Below are positions 45,901 through 55,590 of a stretch of DNA of 60,040 nt, one piece after another. The DNA comes from an uncultured Psychroflexus sp. (lineage in GTDB: Bacteria > Bacteroidota > Bacteroidia > Flavobacteriales > Flavobacteriaceae). The position numbers and the translations under genes were made by a program. Every line of letters begins with the position of its first letter. Positions within the stretch are counted from its first letter, which is position 1. The stretch spans positions 1 to 60,040 of the forward strand of contig CAJXVZ010000014.1 in the NCBI GenBank assembly GCA_913062845.1, written 5' to 3'. The notes beneath the pieces are model-generated. The model ran no database searches and was not told the DNA's origin. It worked only from the letters and a program-made list of their open reading frames with translations.

Positions 45901-47965
45901 AATTTCAGATGCCTTTGAAGACATCTCAAAATCCCATCTGGGTCTGGAATTCAAAAATTTTAACCTCAATGAAATTCTAAACTATTTTAATCCTGAAGAA
46001 CAGCTGGTAAAAGGTAATTTAAACGGGAATTTTATCATTGAAGAGCCACTGAATGATACGGGTATAGTTGCAAAAATGAACATCAGCCAATTAGAAATTC
46101 TGGATGCTTACCTTGGAAAATTAGATTTTAACGGTCGGTCAATAGATGGGAATAATTATGATTTTGATGCCAAAATTAGGGAAGGAAATGTAAATCTGGA
46201 TCTACAGGGAGCATACAGTTCAAGTGGAGAAAATCCAAACCTGGATTTGAAGATAAATTTAAATGAGATAAAAGTTAAGGCTTTAGAAAATTTATCCTTC
46301 AATACCATTAGTGAGGGAACAGGTAGCCTGAGCGGAAAATTTAATTTTAAAACAAGAGGTGAAGAAACCATTTACACGGGTGCCCTTGCATTCAACAAAG
46401 CCGGCTTTAAGGTTAACATGCTTAACACAAGTTTCATGCTGCCAGCTGAATCTCTGGAAATTGATGATCAAGGCCTGAAATTTGATGATTTTAGCATAAG
46501 AGATGCGAAAGATAATTTATTTTCCGTGTCAGGAGAAATTCGCACGGATAGGATTATCAATCCCGAGTTTGACCTTAATTTTAAGGCTGATGATTTTAAA
46601 GTTCTCGATGCTGGTATAGAAGACAATTCATCTTTTTACGGCAAGGCCGTCATTGACGCTGAAGGTACATTAAAGGGTGACCTGGAAATCCCAGATTTAG
46701 ATGCAAAATTTAAAGTTGGTTCGGAAACTGATTTTGTTTATGTCCTGCCGCAAAGCACAGCAAGTATAGAAAAAAGGGAAGGTGTGATAAGGTTTGTAAA
46801 TCGAGAGAATCCTGACGATATACTTACCAAAAACACAGTAAAAAGTGGATCCATCACTGGCTTCGATATCAATGCCTTACTAAAGGTGGATAAATCGGCA
46901 AAGTTTACGGTCATACTTGATGAAAATTCTGAAGACAGCTTTGAAGTTCAGGGTGAAGGAGATCTTAATTTTCAAATGTTCACAAATGGAAGGATAAACC
47001 TATCGGGGATTTTTGAAGCATCATCCGGACAATATAAACTGAACCTTTACAACCTGGTAAAACGAAAATTCACTTTAGCACCTGGCAGTCGGTTAACATG
47101 GAACGGAGACCCTTTTAATGCCAAACTGGACGTACGGGCTATATACAATATAAAGACCTCAGCCTATTCTTTAATGAGTCCTCAGATATCGGGACTGGAC
47201 CCGTCACTAAAATCAAAATACAGACAAGTTCTTCCTTTTAACGTATACCTTGATATTGATGGCGAATTGATGCAGCCGGAAATTTCCTTTGAGCTGGACA
47301 TGCCCGAAGATGAGAGAGGAGCAATTAGTGGACAGGTTTACAGCAGAATAAAACAGGTCAACCAACAAGAAGCTGAGCTGAGTCAACAGGTGTTTTCTCT
47401 ATTGGTACTCAATCGTTTTTATCCTGATGGCAGTAACGACGGTAGTTCCGGAGGCATACAAACACTTGCACAAGACAACATCAACGATGCCATTTCAGAT
47501 CAGCTCAATGCATTTTCTAATAAAATACTTGGTAATTCCGGATTTGAGCTGGACTTTGGTTTGGATAGCTACACAAATTATCAGGGAGATAGTCCATCAC
47601 AAACAACACAGCTCAATGTTGCGGCACAGAAAAAACTCTTCAATGACAGATTAACGGTTCGTGTGGGAAGTGAAATTGATATAGACGATAACTCTGCCTC
47701 CGGTAATCCTGCACCAGTTACAGGGAATGTAAGTTTGATATATCAGTTAACAAAAGATGGACGATACACTTTAAAAGGTTTCAGAAGAAACAGATTTGAA
47801 AATATTATAGACGGACAAACCATAGTAAGCGGGATTGCACTTATTTTCACCAAAGAGTTTAATAAGTTTGATGAATTGTGGAAAGCAATGCTAGAATCAT
47901 CGAAAAACAAAAGCGATGAAAAAAACGAAAAGAGAAATAAAAGCAGTAATACTCAATCAAATTGA
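42947..47965 (+). CDS. tamB: TamB-like translocation/assembly protein
   Basis: A 1672-aa envelope-spanning protein. An N-terminal anchor helix (~26-44, GILILFLILLLLFIRS) is followed by a very long repetitive beta-strand body (a hydrophobic groove of the AsmA/TamB type) and the C-terminal TamB (DUF490) domain in the last ~300 residues, with QVFSLLVLNRFYPDG and KEFNKFDELW near the end. It spans the periplasm from the inner membrane to its TamL partner and is implicated in protein assembly or phospholipid transport. The start codon is GTG (42947). The next gene overlaps its stop. Confidence 0.93.
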   Translation: MSQKNQKNTNKSKKRPFRWLRRLLRTFGILILFLILLLLFIRSHWGQNIIKDKLISYLSDKTETKIELDKLFITFEGNLQIDGFYLEDKKGDTLVYSRHLEANLPLWQTITDQAYGVDNIKWQGLKVRVTRQDSISGFNFQFLIDAFSSEKDTTRTKENKGSISLIIGDVNLKDFDIKYTDQVSKIDSELDIGRLNLEMKSTDVEHMIFEAKEFALDNTQIKFHLNSTAKNEDSDSSTLLPKLSFGQINLKDIKTDIEVPDLKIRSSIVEFYTEIPILDLSQEQYIFNTVQFSNSEVSVNIYNDKNIAQNSEDKAFAWPKPELEIPKIVLENNSFNYSLNDAKPNKNKFDPDAIAIENFSLDLENFTFKERSVELQVNQLGFDSNPDIKLKKLKGRMSLSDEQILLKGLELNLDRHIIKGMTELKYSDFKTFIEKPEEVKFKSDITTLKLALQDLLKFQPDLKENPYVKTISKKQLTGKIKVSGTLANLQIPEFQMNWGENTKISATASVQNITVIDSIKFDAPNYMVSTQRTDILNFVDEAQLSICLPERFLLQGNFSGKKDSFFTSSQLESSQGLVFLEGKVDLEANVNFSSTLEVKEYKIDELLDNPALGKLSLRLKSSGSGQSLERLDAEADLYVSRLDFNDYSYENLSLNGFLKNGKGEFTSNYKDDNLNYTLNSTIELDTLTTKATLNLGMKGVNLNALGFVKRNIKTGFDLKFDFCKSDSVYNFISNLENGVVVYENRSYILGDLDAEAFISKDTTDVNIKNKILSLNLKANSSPGEFGQSLSQYLGNYFQSDNKISDSTSKPISVKINGKISQSRLLNEVMLVNAKDVDTIDFSLNFDEKQKTLITHLTAPHINYSGNEIDSLKLSLQADEKNLKFDFGFKAVNAGPFNIPRTSITGIKENELFHLKFKAEKENKLLYYLKSNLSNANDRIQFSVDSDSLLLNGKKWLISQKNKAFLKSDSLVFENFEIKKGDQLLKISDAFEDISKSHLGLEFKNFNLNEILNYFNPEEQLVKGNLNGNFIIEEPLNDTGIVAKMNISQLEILDAYLGKLDFNGRSIDGNNYDFDAKIREGNVNLDLQGAYSSSGENPNLDLKINLNEIKVKALENLSFNTISEGTGSLSGKFNFKTRGEETIYTGALAFNKAGFKVNMLNTSFMLPAESLEIDDQGLKFDDFSIRDAKDNLFSVSGEIRTDRIINPEFDLNFKADDFKVLDAGIEDNSSFYGKAVIDAEGTLKGDLEIPDLDAKFKVGSETDFVYVLPQSTASIEKREGVIRFVNRENPDDILTKNTVKSGSITGFDINALLKVDKSAKFTVILDENSEDSFEVQGEGDLNFQMFTNGRINLSGIFEASSGQYKLNLYNLVKRKFTLAPGSRLTWNGDPFNAKLDVRAIYNIKTSAYSLMSPQISGLDPSLKSKYRQVLPFNVYLDIDGELMQPEISFELDMPEDERGAISGQVYSRIKQVNQQEAELSQQVFSLLVLNRFYPDGSNDGSSGGIQTLAQDNINDAISDQLNAFSNKILGNSGFELDFGLDSYTNYQGDSPSQTTQLNVAAQKKLFNDRLTVRVGSEIDIDDNSASGNPAPVTGNVSLIYQLTKDGRYTLKGFRRNRFENIIDGQTIVSGIALIFTKEFNKFDELWKAMLESSKNKSDEKNEKRNKSSNTQSN

Positions 47966-50247
47966 ATAATAATTTAAAAAATAAAATCCTTTTTATCTTT
48001 CTTCTAATAATGTTGAATGCCTGTAGCATAAAAAAATTTATTCCGGAAGACGAACGATTATACATTGGTGCTTCGATTGAAATTAAAGCAGATTCAATCA
48101 TAAAAAACAAAGCCGGTTTAAAAAGTGAATTAGAGGATATTTTGACTCCAAAACCAAATTCAAAAGTTTTAGGAATGTACCCAGGGTTGTATTTCCATTA
48201 CAAGTCCCAAAAAGAAAAAAACAGCTTTCTCACCAGATGGATAAATAAAAAAATTGGTGAAAAACCTGTATATCAATCTGATGTAAATTCAATAGAACTT
48301 GAAGATATCCTGGTAAACCGTCTGGAAAATAATGGCTATTTCTACAGTACTGCCAGTTCAAAATTTGAAGAAAAAGGCAATAAAGCCTCAATAAAATATC
48401 AGCTGAATCTGACTACACCTTATGTCATGAAAAAGTTCCAATTGGATTCCATGCCTTCACCTTTATACGATGATATCCGGGTCATATTGGAAGATTCTCC
48501 GTTATATAAAGAGAATAGATTCAATCTTTCAAATTTCAAACTGGAAAGACAACATATTGATAATGAACTAAAAAAAATAGGCTATTATAATTTCAATTCA
48601 GATTTTTTAATTTTTGAAGCTGATACCAATCAATACACCAAAAAAAGATTCGACCTTTACTTAAGACTTAAAGATAATGCACCGGAAAGGGCAATTTTAC
48701 CTTACAGAATTTCAAAGATAAATATTTACCCTCAGCAGAACCTCCGGGATACAACAAGCAAAAACACTATTGAATTTAACAATAAATATTATTTACAGGA
48801 TTCTGTTTTTATCAAACCAAAATACCTGGATAAATTCATAACTCTTGAACAAGGACAAATGTATAATCCCGGCAGTTCAAAAAACACTGCCAGAAGGCTG
48901 TCCTCTTTTGACATCTATAAATATGTAAATATTCAATATAAAGAAATAGACACAACAGCATCTGAAAGAGAAAAAGCCCTTGAGGCCAACATCTTTCTTT
49001 CACCCCTAAACAAAAGATCAATCCGTGCTGAATTGCAGGCTGTAACCAAATCTAATAATTTCACAGGCCCTAATTTATCACTCACATACACCAACAGGAA
49101 TCTATTCAATGGTGGTGAAGTACTCGACATCAGTACTGAATTTGGTTATGAGACCCAATTTGCCAGTGGTTCAAATGCAGGACTTAACAGTATTGAATAT
49201 GGTTTAACCACAAAATTGACATTCCCAAGACTCATTTTTCCAATTACTATTGATGATGATCTTTTTAAATATTCTATTCCAAAAACCAAGACCAGTCTGG
49301 GTGTAGATTTTTTGAACAGAACTCAACTCTATACAATAGTTTCAAGCAGAGCACTGTTTGGGTATACCTGGAATGCAAACAGATATTTAACGTATGAATT
49401 CAATCCGTTATCTTTAAATTATACTCAACTTACAAACACATCTGATGAGTTTGAGGACATTTTAGACAGCAACCCCTTTTTAAGACGAAGCTTTGATCAA
49501 CAATTTATTTCAGGACTTGAGTTTGCCATAACCTACAACGGCATGTTGAAAAGTAAAGACTCCTGGCAATATTATTTAAATACAACGCTCGACCTGGCAG
49601 GAAATACACTAAGTCTGTTTGCCGGTGGCAGCACTTCGGGGCCTTCAGAAGAGGTTTTTGGATTACAATATGCGCAATACGCAAAAGCAGACGTAGATGC
49701 CAGAGTACATCATAAATTTGGAAAAGACAAAGAGCAAACTCTGGCTATGAGACTCTTTGCAGGTTATGGACTGCCTTACGGCAACTCAGATGTTATCCCG
49801 TACGTCAAACAATATTTCTCTGGCGGACCATACAGCGTGAGAGCATTCCGTATAAGATCACTTGGACCCGGAACTTATTCTGGAAGTGACCAATTAAACA
49901 ATACAAACGACTTTTTTGACCGCACCGGTAACATACGACTCGAAGCCAATATAGAATACAGATTTCCGATTTTTTCATTCTTTAAAGGCGCTGTATTTAC
50001 AGATGCCGGAAATATTTGGAATTCTAATCCCAATCCTGCATTTAATGGTGAAGACCAATTCACCTCAGATTTTTTAACCGAATTAGGAATTGGTTCCGGC
50101 GTTGGACTTCGTATAGATGTACAGGGATTTGTGATCCGTTTTGATCTGGCAGCTCCTATTCATGACCCTGCGCTTCCTGAAGGAGAACGTTTTGATTTTC
50201 AGTTTGACCAGCCGATCCTCAATTTTGCTATAGGCTATTCTTTTTAA
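47962..50247 (+). CDS. tamL: TamL, lipidated BamA/TamA-family outer-membrane protein
   Basis: A 761-aa Omp85-family barrel with an N-terminal lipobox MLNAC (C21), the lipoprotein form of TamA found in Bacteroidetes. POTRA-like domains lie at ~40-330, with the 16-strand barrel after ~340 including the lid-lock region GGPYSVRAFRIRSLGPG and a terminal Phe (FAIGYSF). The start is a TTG whose last two bases are shared with the tamB stop TGA, so translation is coupled. The exact initiation codon lies within 47962-47964. Confidence 0.9.
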   Translation: MNNNLKNKILFIFLLIMLNACSIKKFIPEDERLYIGASIEIKADSIIKNKAGLKSELEDILTPKPNSKVLGMYPGLYFHYKSQKEKNSFLTRWINKKIGEKPVYQSDVNSIELEDILVNRLENNGYFYSTASSKFEEKGNKASIKYQLNLTTPYVMKKFQLDSMPSPLYDDIRVILEDSPLYKENRFNLSNFKLERQHIDNELKKIGYYNFNSDFLIFEADTNQYTKKRFDLYLRLKDNAPERAILPYRISKINIYPQQNLRDTTSKNTIEFNNKYYLQDSVFIKPKYLDKFITLEQGQMYNPGSSKNTARRLSSFDIYKYVNIQYKEIDTTASEREKALEANIFLSPLNKRSIRAELQAVTKSNNFTGPNLSLTYTNRNLFNGGEVLDISTEFGYETQFASGSNAGLNSIEYGLTTKLTFPRLIFPITIDDDLFKYSIPKTKTSLGVDFLNRTQLYTIVSSRALFGYTWNANRYLTYEFNPLSLNYTQLTNTSDEFEDILDSNPFLRRSFDQQFISGLEFAITYNGMLKSKDSWQYYLNTTLDLAGNTLSLFAGGSTSGPSEEVFGLQYAQYAKADVDARVHHKFGKDKEQTLAMRLFAGYGLPYGNSDVIPYVKQYFSGGPYSVRAFRIRSLGPGTYSGSDQLNNTNDFFDRTGNIRLEANIEYRFPIFSFFKGAVFTDAGNIWNSNPNPAFNGEDQFTSDFLTELGIGSGVGLRIDVQGFVIRFDLAAPIHDPALPEGERFDFQFDQPILNFAIGYSF

Positions 50248-50374
50248 TCTGAATTATTCATCTGCATTTATTATAAGACATGAATTTAGATGCTGAACTC
50301 TTTTTAAGTTCTTTCAGATTTTTTAAAGGGTATGTTTTTAAATAAAAAATGTAACTTCAGCCTCAAAAAAGTTA

Positions 50375-52468
50375 ATGAAAATATTACTTCATGCCTCAGC
50401 CTTACTTTTTTGTCTGGCATCTCTGGCACAGAACCTGACGGGTTACTCTACAAAAGATGCTGAAGTACAATTAAATCTTGAGAAGGAATTCAGATCTAAA
50501 ATAAACAAAGAAAGATTCAGGCATCACCTGAAAAAACTTACGGAAAAACCACACATCGCCGGTTCTCCAAACAACGAATTGGTCAGAGATTACATGATGG
50601 AAACTATGCGTGCTGCAGGTTTTGATGTTACGGCCTATCCTTACGATGTTTATTTAAGCCAGGGACCCGGACAATCAGAAATAGAAATTTTGTCACCGGA
50701 AAATCTAATTATCGATCAAAAAGAAGAAGTGCTGAAAGAAGATCCGTATTCGGATCATCCGGATCTGCTAAAAGGCTGGAACGCTTATTCAGGTAATGGT
50801 GAGGTTACAGCCGAAATAGTTTATGCAAACTATGCCCGCAAGGAGGATTTTGAAAAGCTGAAAGCTCTTGGTGTTGACATTGGCGGAAAAATTGTCATTG
50901 CCCGTTATGGTGGAAACTTTAGAGGTTACAAAGCAAAATTTGCAGAACAATATGGTGCCGCAGGTTTGATAATTTACACCGATCCTGCCGACTCAGGATA
51001 CATGAAAGGCCTTATTTATCCGGAAGGACCACAATACAACCACAGCGCTATTCAACGTGGATCAGTTTTAACTGCTGACTGGACCGGAGATCCACTTACA
51101 CCTTATGAACCTGCATTACCACTTGATGATAAAAAAACTCCGGAAAGATTACAAACTGATGAAGTTGGATTGCACACTATACCGGTTACACCAATAGCTT
51201 ATGGTGCTGCTGAAGATATTTTTAAACATATGACTGGTCAACCAGTACCTCCGGATTGGCAAGGCGGATTGCCTTATGCCTATAGACTTGAAGGTGGAAG
51301 TGAATTGGTAGTAAGGCTGAAGGTAAATCAGCCAAAAGATTTTACGAGGGTCTTTAATGTTGTAGGAACTTTAAAAGGCAGTACATATCCTGATGAGTGG
51401 ATCATATTAGGTTGCCATTACGATGCATGGGCCTTTGGAGCAACAGACCCAAATTCAGGCACGGCGATGCTCCTAAGCCTGTCTGAAACCCTTGGAAAGC
51501 TTGCCAAAGACGGCAAACGGCCTGAACGCTCAATACTCATTGCCCATTGGGATGCTGAAGAACATGGTGTAATAGGCTCTACAGAGTGGGTAGAACAGCT
51601 TAAAGAAGAGCTGCAATCCAATGCTGTTGCATACATCAATCTTGATGGTGCGGTATCCGGAAAAAACTTCAGTGCATCCGCTTCGCCAAGCCTTAAAACT
51701 ATACTAGCTGATGCGACAAAATTTGTAAACTACCCCTATTCAGACAAAACGGTTTATGAAGAATGGAAAAAAGAAAAAACAGAGCCTGGCATTGGTAACC
51801 TTGGCGGTGGTTCAGATCACATCGGTTTTTATATGCATGCCGGGATTCCTTCATTAAATGCAGGTTATCGTGGTAAAACCCTGTACCATACAAATTATGA
51901 TGATTTTTACTTTTATGAAAAGTTTGTAGACCCTGAATTTCAAATGGGACCAACATTAGAAGCTGTTATGGGCACACTTTCCCTAAGGCTTGCCAACGCT
52001 GAAGTTATCCCATACGACATGGTCAAATATGCGACAGATTTAAAAATTCATTTTGAAAATGCCACTAAAAAAGTTAATACATTATATCCTGAATTTAAAG
52101 GCTTCAGCAAGGCCAAAGTTGCGATTTCAAATCTTGAAAAAACAGCAGATATAGCTACTAAGAACCTTTCTGAACTTCTGGAAAAGAAAAAATTAAAAAA
52201 GAAGAACATCAAGGCTATAAATCAAATGCTCATTGAATTGGAAAAAAGTTTTTTGATCCCCGAAGGCTTACCCTTTGGAGAATGGTATAAATCACTTTAC
52301 GTTTCTTCCGATCCGTATAGTGGCTACGCCTCATGGATCTTGCCTGCAATCGAATATCAAATAGAGGCTAAAGACAGATCCAAACTGGAATACTGGGACA
52401 AAAAATATGCTGAAGTCATATTGAACTTGAATGACAACATACAGGAAATTATTGATGAAATAAGATAA
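50375..52468 (+). CDS. M28 peptidase, glutamate carboxypeptidase II-like
   Basis: A 697-aa exported peptidase: a signal peptide (~18 residues), a protease-associated domain (~130-260), an M28 catalytic domain (~320-540), and a TfR-like dimerisation domain (~570-697). The zinc ligands are visible: H348 (HYDAW), D358 (ATDPNSG), the catalytic pair in WDAEEHG, then INLDGA and a late YHTNYD. Relatives remove C-terminal acidic residues or process N-acetylated peptides. It is 2 nt upstream of the GH92 gene in the glycoprotein locus. Confidence 0.88.
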   Translation: MKILLHASALLFCLASLAQNLTGYSTKDAEVQLNLEKEFRSKINKERFRHHLKKLTEKPHIAGSPNNELVRDYMMETMRAAGFDVTAYPYDVYLSQGPGQSEIEILSPENLIIDQKEEVLKEDPYSDHPDLLKGWNAYSGNGEVTAEIVYANYARKEDFEKLKALGVDIGGKIVIARYGGNFRGYKAKFAEQYGAAGLIIYTDPADSGYMKGLIYPEGPQYNHSAIQRGSVLTADWTGDPLTPYEPALPLDDKKTPERLQTDEVGLHTIPVTPIAYGAAEDIFKHMTGQPVPPDWQGGLPYAYRLEGGSELVVRLKVNQPKDFTRVFNVVGTLKGSTYPDEWIILGCHYDAWAFGATDPNSGTAMLLSLSETLGKLAKDGKRPERSILIAHWDAEEHGVIGSTEWVEQLKEELQSNAVAYINLDGAVSGKNFSASASPSLKTILADATKFVNYPYSDKTVYEEWKKEKTEPGIGNLGGGSDHIGFYMHAGIPSLNAGYRGKTLYHTNYDDFYFYEKFVDPEFQMGPTLEAVMGTLSLRLANAEVIPYDMVKYATDLKIHFENATKKVNTLYPEFKGFSKAKVAISNLEKTADIATKNLSELLEKKKLKKKNIKAINQMLIELEKSFLIPEGLPFGEWYKSLYVSSDPYSGYASWILPAIEYQIEAKDRSKLEYWDKKYAEVILNLNDNIQEIIDEIR

Positions 52469-52470
52469 AT

Positions 52471-55452
52471 ATGACAAAAAAGTGGATTACACATATATAT
52501 TTTGTCTTTATCCTTTTCGGGCTTATTGGTTGCCAAAAAGAAAGCGTATTGGATTCTGAAAATCCAATTCATTATGTCAATCCTTTTATAGGAACCGGAG
52601 GCCATGGCCATACCTTTCCCGGAGCGACAATGCCCTTTGGCATGATGCAACTCAGTCCGGACACCCGACTGGATGGCTGGGATGGTTGCTCGGGGTACCA
52701 CTACTCCGATAATTACATATACGGATTTTCCCATACGCATCTGAGTGGAACCGGCGTATCTGATTATGGAGATGTTTTGTTGATGCCAACAAATACCATA
52801 AATTTCAACAACGGATCTGACCCTGAAATTAACCGGAAAGCAATCGGAACAGGTCTAAAAAAAGGCTATGGAGATTATTTTTCACATAATAATGAAATTG
52901 CAGAACCCGGATACTATAAGGTAAAATTGGACAGCACTAACATTGAAGTAGAGCTTACGGTTTCAGAACGCAGCGGAATTCACAGATATCAATTTCCTTC
53001 AGCAAATGATCAGGTTGTAATTCTGGATCTTGTACATCGTGATAAGGTCCTTGATGCAAAAATTGAAAAAATATCCAGCACAGAGATTCATGGCTATCGT
53101 TTTTCTGAAGCCTGGGCAACAGATCAACGGTTATTTTTTGCCATACAAACTTCACATGCATTTGAATACACCTTACAATCTGCCTCTGAGACAACCGAAC
53201 TTGGCGGAAGACGAGCAGCCTTGACCTTCGATAACCCAAACAACGAACCTATAATCCTAAAAGTTGGAATATCTGCTGTAGATATTGAAGGCGCCCGAAA
53301 AAACATGGAAACCGAAATAGGTGGTAAATCTTTTGAGGAAGTTAAAAGCCATGCTCAGAACGCCTGGTCGAAACAACTGAAAAAAATAGAAATTACGACT
53401 GATAATAAAGATCACAAAACCAATTTCTACACCTCGCTCTACCATACCATGATTGCCCCTAACCTTTACCAGGATGTAGATGGCAGATATCGTGATATGG
53501 ATATGGAAATCCATCGATCAGGTGAACATCAGCATTACACCGTTTTTTCGCTTTGGGATACTTACCGGGCCACTCATCCTCTCTACACGATTATTGAACA
53601 GGAACGTACTAATGACTTCATAAAAACCTTTATCAAAAAATATGAGTCCGGTGGAATCATGCCCATTTGGGACTTGTCTGCCAATTATACAGGTTGCATG
53701 ATAGGCTACCATGCTGTTCCGGTGATTGCAGATGCTTACCTGAAAGGCATTCGTGATTATGATGTAGAAAAGGCTTTTGAAGCCATGAAACATTCAGCCT
53801 CACAAGATAAATTAGGATTAAAACAGTATAAGGAGCTTGGTTTTATCCCGGTTGAAAAAGAATCAGAGTCGGTTTCTAAAACCCTGGAATATGCCTATGA
53901 CGACTGGAGTATTGCACAGATGGCAAAAGCTCTTGACAAGTCTGAGGATTATAAAACCTATCTCAAGCGGGCACAGAATTATAAAAATGTCTACGACCCG
54001 GACTCCAAGTTTATGAGGGGTCGTTTTAAAAACACCTGGTTCTCCCCTTTTGACCCTTATGAGGTAAATTTTAATTACACCGAAGCCAATGCCTGGCAAT
54101 ACAGCTTTTATGTACCTCAGGATATTTCAGGTTTTATCAAATTAATGGGTGGCAAGAAAAAGCTGGAAGCACAACTAGATGATTTATTCACAGCAAATCA
54201 AAACACATCTGGCAGACATCAGGCTGACATCACAGGCCTTATCGGGCAATATGCACATGGCAACGAACCTAGTCATCATATCGCCTACTTGTATAATTTT
54301 ATCAACAAACCTGAAAAAACACAAAAATACGTCCATGAGATTTTAACGACCTTATACCATAATGCTCCCGATGGGATTTCGGGTAATGAAGACTGTGGAC
54401 AAATGAGCGTATGGTATGTACTCAGCAGTTTAGGATTTTACCCGGTAACGCCAGGTTCCAATGAATACATCATCGGCAAACCTTTATTTGAAAGCGCTAT
54501 AATAAATCTTGAAAACGGCAACAAATTTACCATTAGAGCTAAAGGTATTTCCGATAAAAATATCTACATCCAGTCTGCTGCTTTAAATGGGAAAGACTAT
54601 CCCTTTTCTTTTTTAAAACATGAAGATATTATGAATGGTGGTGAGTTGGTTTTTGACATGGGAGATGAGCCGTCTGAATGGGGAAAAGCTGATGAAAATA
54701 TTCCTGAAACAAAGATTGAAGAACATTTAATCGTATCATCACCATTTATTGCTAAGGGTGAAATCGCCTTCAAAGACCAAACTGAAGTCATATTAAAGAA
54801 CCATGATGAAAAAGCTAATATTTATTATAAACTCTTGAATCCTTCGGTAGCTGAAACTATTGGCTTTAAACCATACACAGAACCTATAATCATAAAAGAT
54901 AAAAGCCTTTTGGAGGTCTACAGTCAGAAGGGCAACAAAAAAAGCCCTATGATCGCCACCAATTTCTTTAAAATTGATCCTAATTTGAAAATTTCTTTGG
55001 AAACAGAATATGCCAATCAGTACAACGCAGGTGGAGATAATGCACTGATTGATGGTATTTTGGGCACTGAAGACTTCAGGACAGGCACATGGCAAGGCTA
55101 CTGGAACGAAGATGTCGTCGCAACAGTTGATCTAGGAAAAATAAAAACCAATGAATACGTAAAGATAAATTTTTTACAGGATCAAAAGTCATGGATTTTC
55201 TTACCTACCGAAGTGGAGTTATTAGTCTCTCTGGATGGTTTGGATTTTAATTCCATACATACCCAAAAAATGAATGCTACTGCTCGATTGAACAAACCTG
55301 ATATCTACAACTTCATGCATACTTTTAAAACGAAAGCGTTCAGGTATATCAAAGTTATTGCCAGAAAATTAGGTGAATTACCGGATTGGCATCCTGGCTA
55401 TACTCAAGACGGCCAATCCTGGATATTTATTGATGAGATTGAGATTAATTAG
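52471..55452 (+). CDS. GH92 family alpha-mannosidase
   Basis: A 993-aa lipoprotein (lipobox LIGC, C21). The GH92 domain, residues ~30-740, starts with NPFIGTGGHGHTFPGATMPFGMMQLSPD and DGWDGCSGYHYSD, with later GNEDCGQMSVWYVLSSLGFYPV carrying the conserved catalytic-site acidic residues and calcium-site loop. A C-terminal beta-sandwich/F5-8-type carbohydrate-binding part (~840-993) follows. GH92 enzymes are exo-alpha-mannosidases acting on N-glycans. It is coupled to the M28 peptidase gene. Confidence 0.93.
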   Translation: MTKKWITHIYFVFILFGLIGCQKESVLDSENPIHYVNPFIGTGGHGHTFPGATMPFGMMQLSPDTRLDGWDGCSGYHYSDNYIYGFSHTHLSGTGVSDYGDVLLMPTNTINFNNGSDPEINRKAIGTGLKKGYGDYFSHNNEIAEPGYYKVKLDSTNIEVELTVSERSGIHRYQFPSANDQVVILDLVHRDKVLDAKIEKISSTEIHGYRFSEAWATDQRLFFAIQTSHAFEYTLQSASETTELGGRRAALTFDNPNNEPIILKVGISAVDIEGARKNMETEIGGKSFEEVKSHAQNAWSKQLKKIEITTDNKDHKTNFYTSLYHTMIAPNLYQDVDGRYRDMDMEIHRSGEHQHYTVFSLWDTYRATHPLYTIIEQERTNDFIKTFIKKYESGGIMPIWDLSANYTGCMIGYHAVPVIADAYLKGIRDYDVEKAFEAMKHSASQDKLGLKQYKELGFIPVEKESESVSKTLEYAYDDWSIAQMAKALDKSEDYKTYLKRAQNYKNVYDPDSKFMRGRFKNTWFSPFDPYEVNFNYTEANAWQYSFYVPQDISGFIKLMGGKKKLEAQLDDLFTANQNTSGRHQADITGLIGQYAHGNEPSHHIAYLYNFINKPEKTQKYVHEILTTLYHNAPDGISGNEDCGQMSVWYVLSSLGFYPVTPGSNEYIIGKPLFESAIINLENGNKFTIRAKGISDKNIYIQSAALNGKDYPFSFLKHEDIMNGGELVFDMGDEPSEWGKADENIPETKIEEHLIVSSPFIAKGEIAFKDQTEVILKNHDEKANIYYKLLNPSVAETIGFKPYTEPIIIKDKSLLEVYSQKGNKKSPMIATNFFKIDPNLKISLETEYANQYNAGGDNALIDGILGTEDFRTGTWQGYWNEDVVATVDLGKIKTNEYVKINFLQDQKSWIFLPTEVELLVSLDGLDFNSIHTQKMNATARLNKPDIYNFMHTFKTKAFRYIKVIARKLGELPDWHPGYTQDGQSWIFIDEIEIN

Positions 55453-55590
55453 ATTTTTGGTTAATGAAATCTTGGTTTATTTTTCTAAACTTTAATTATT
55501 TAATGATCATGATGCTTTAAAGTGTTAAATTTTCATCTTTTAATTTTAAAATAGTATTTTTAAAAATTATCAACCTTACCATTAGAAAAT

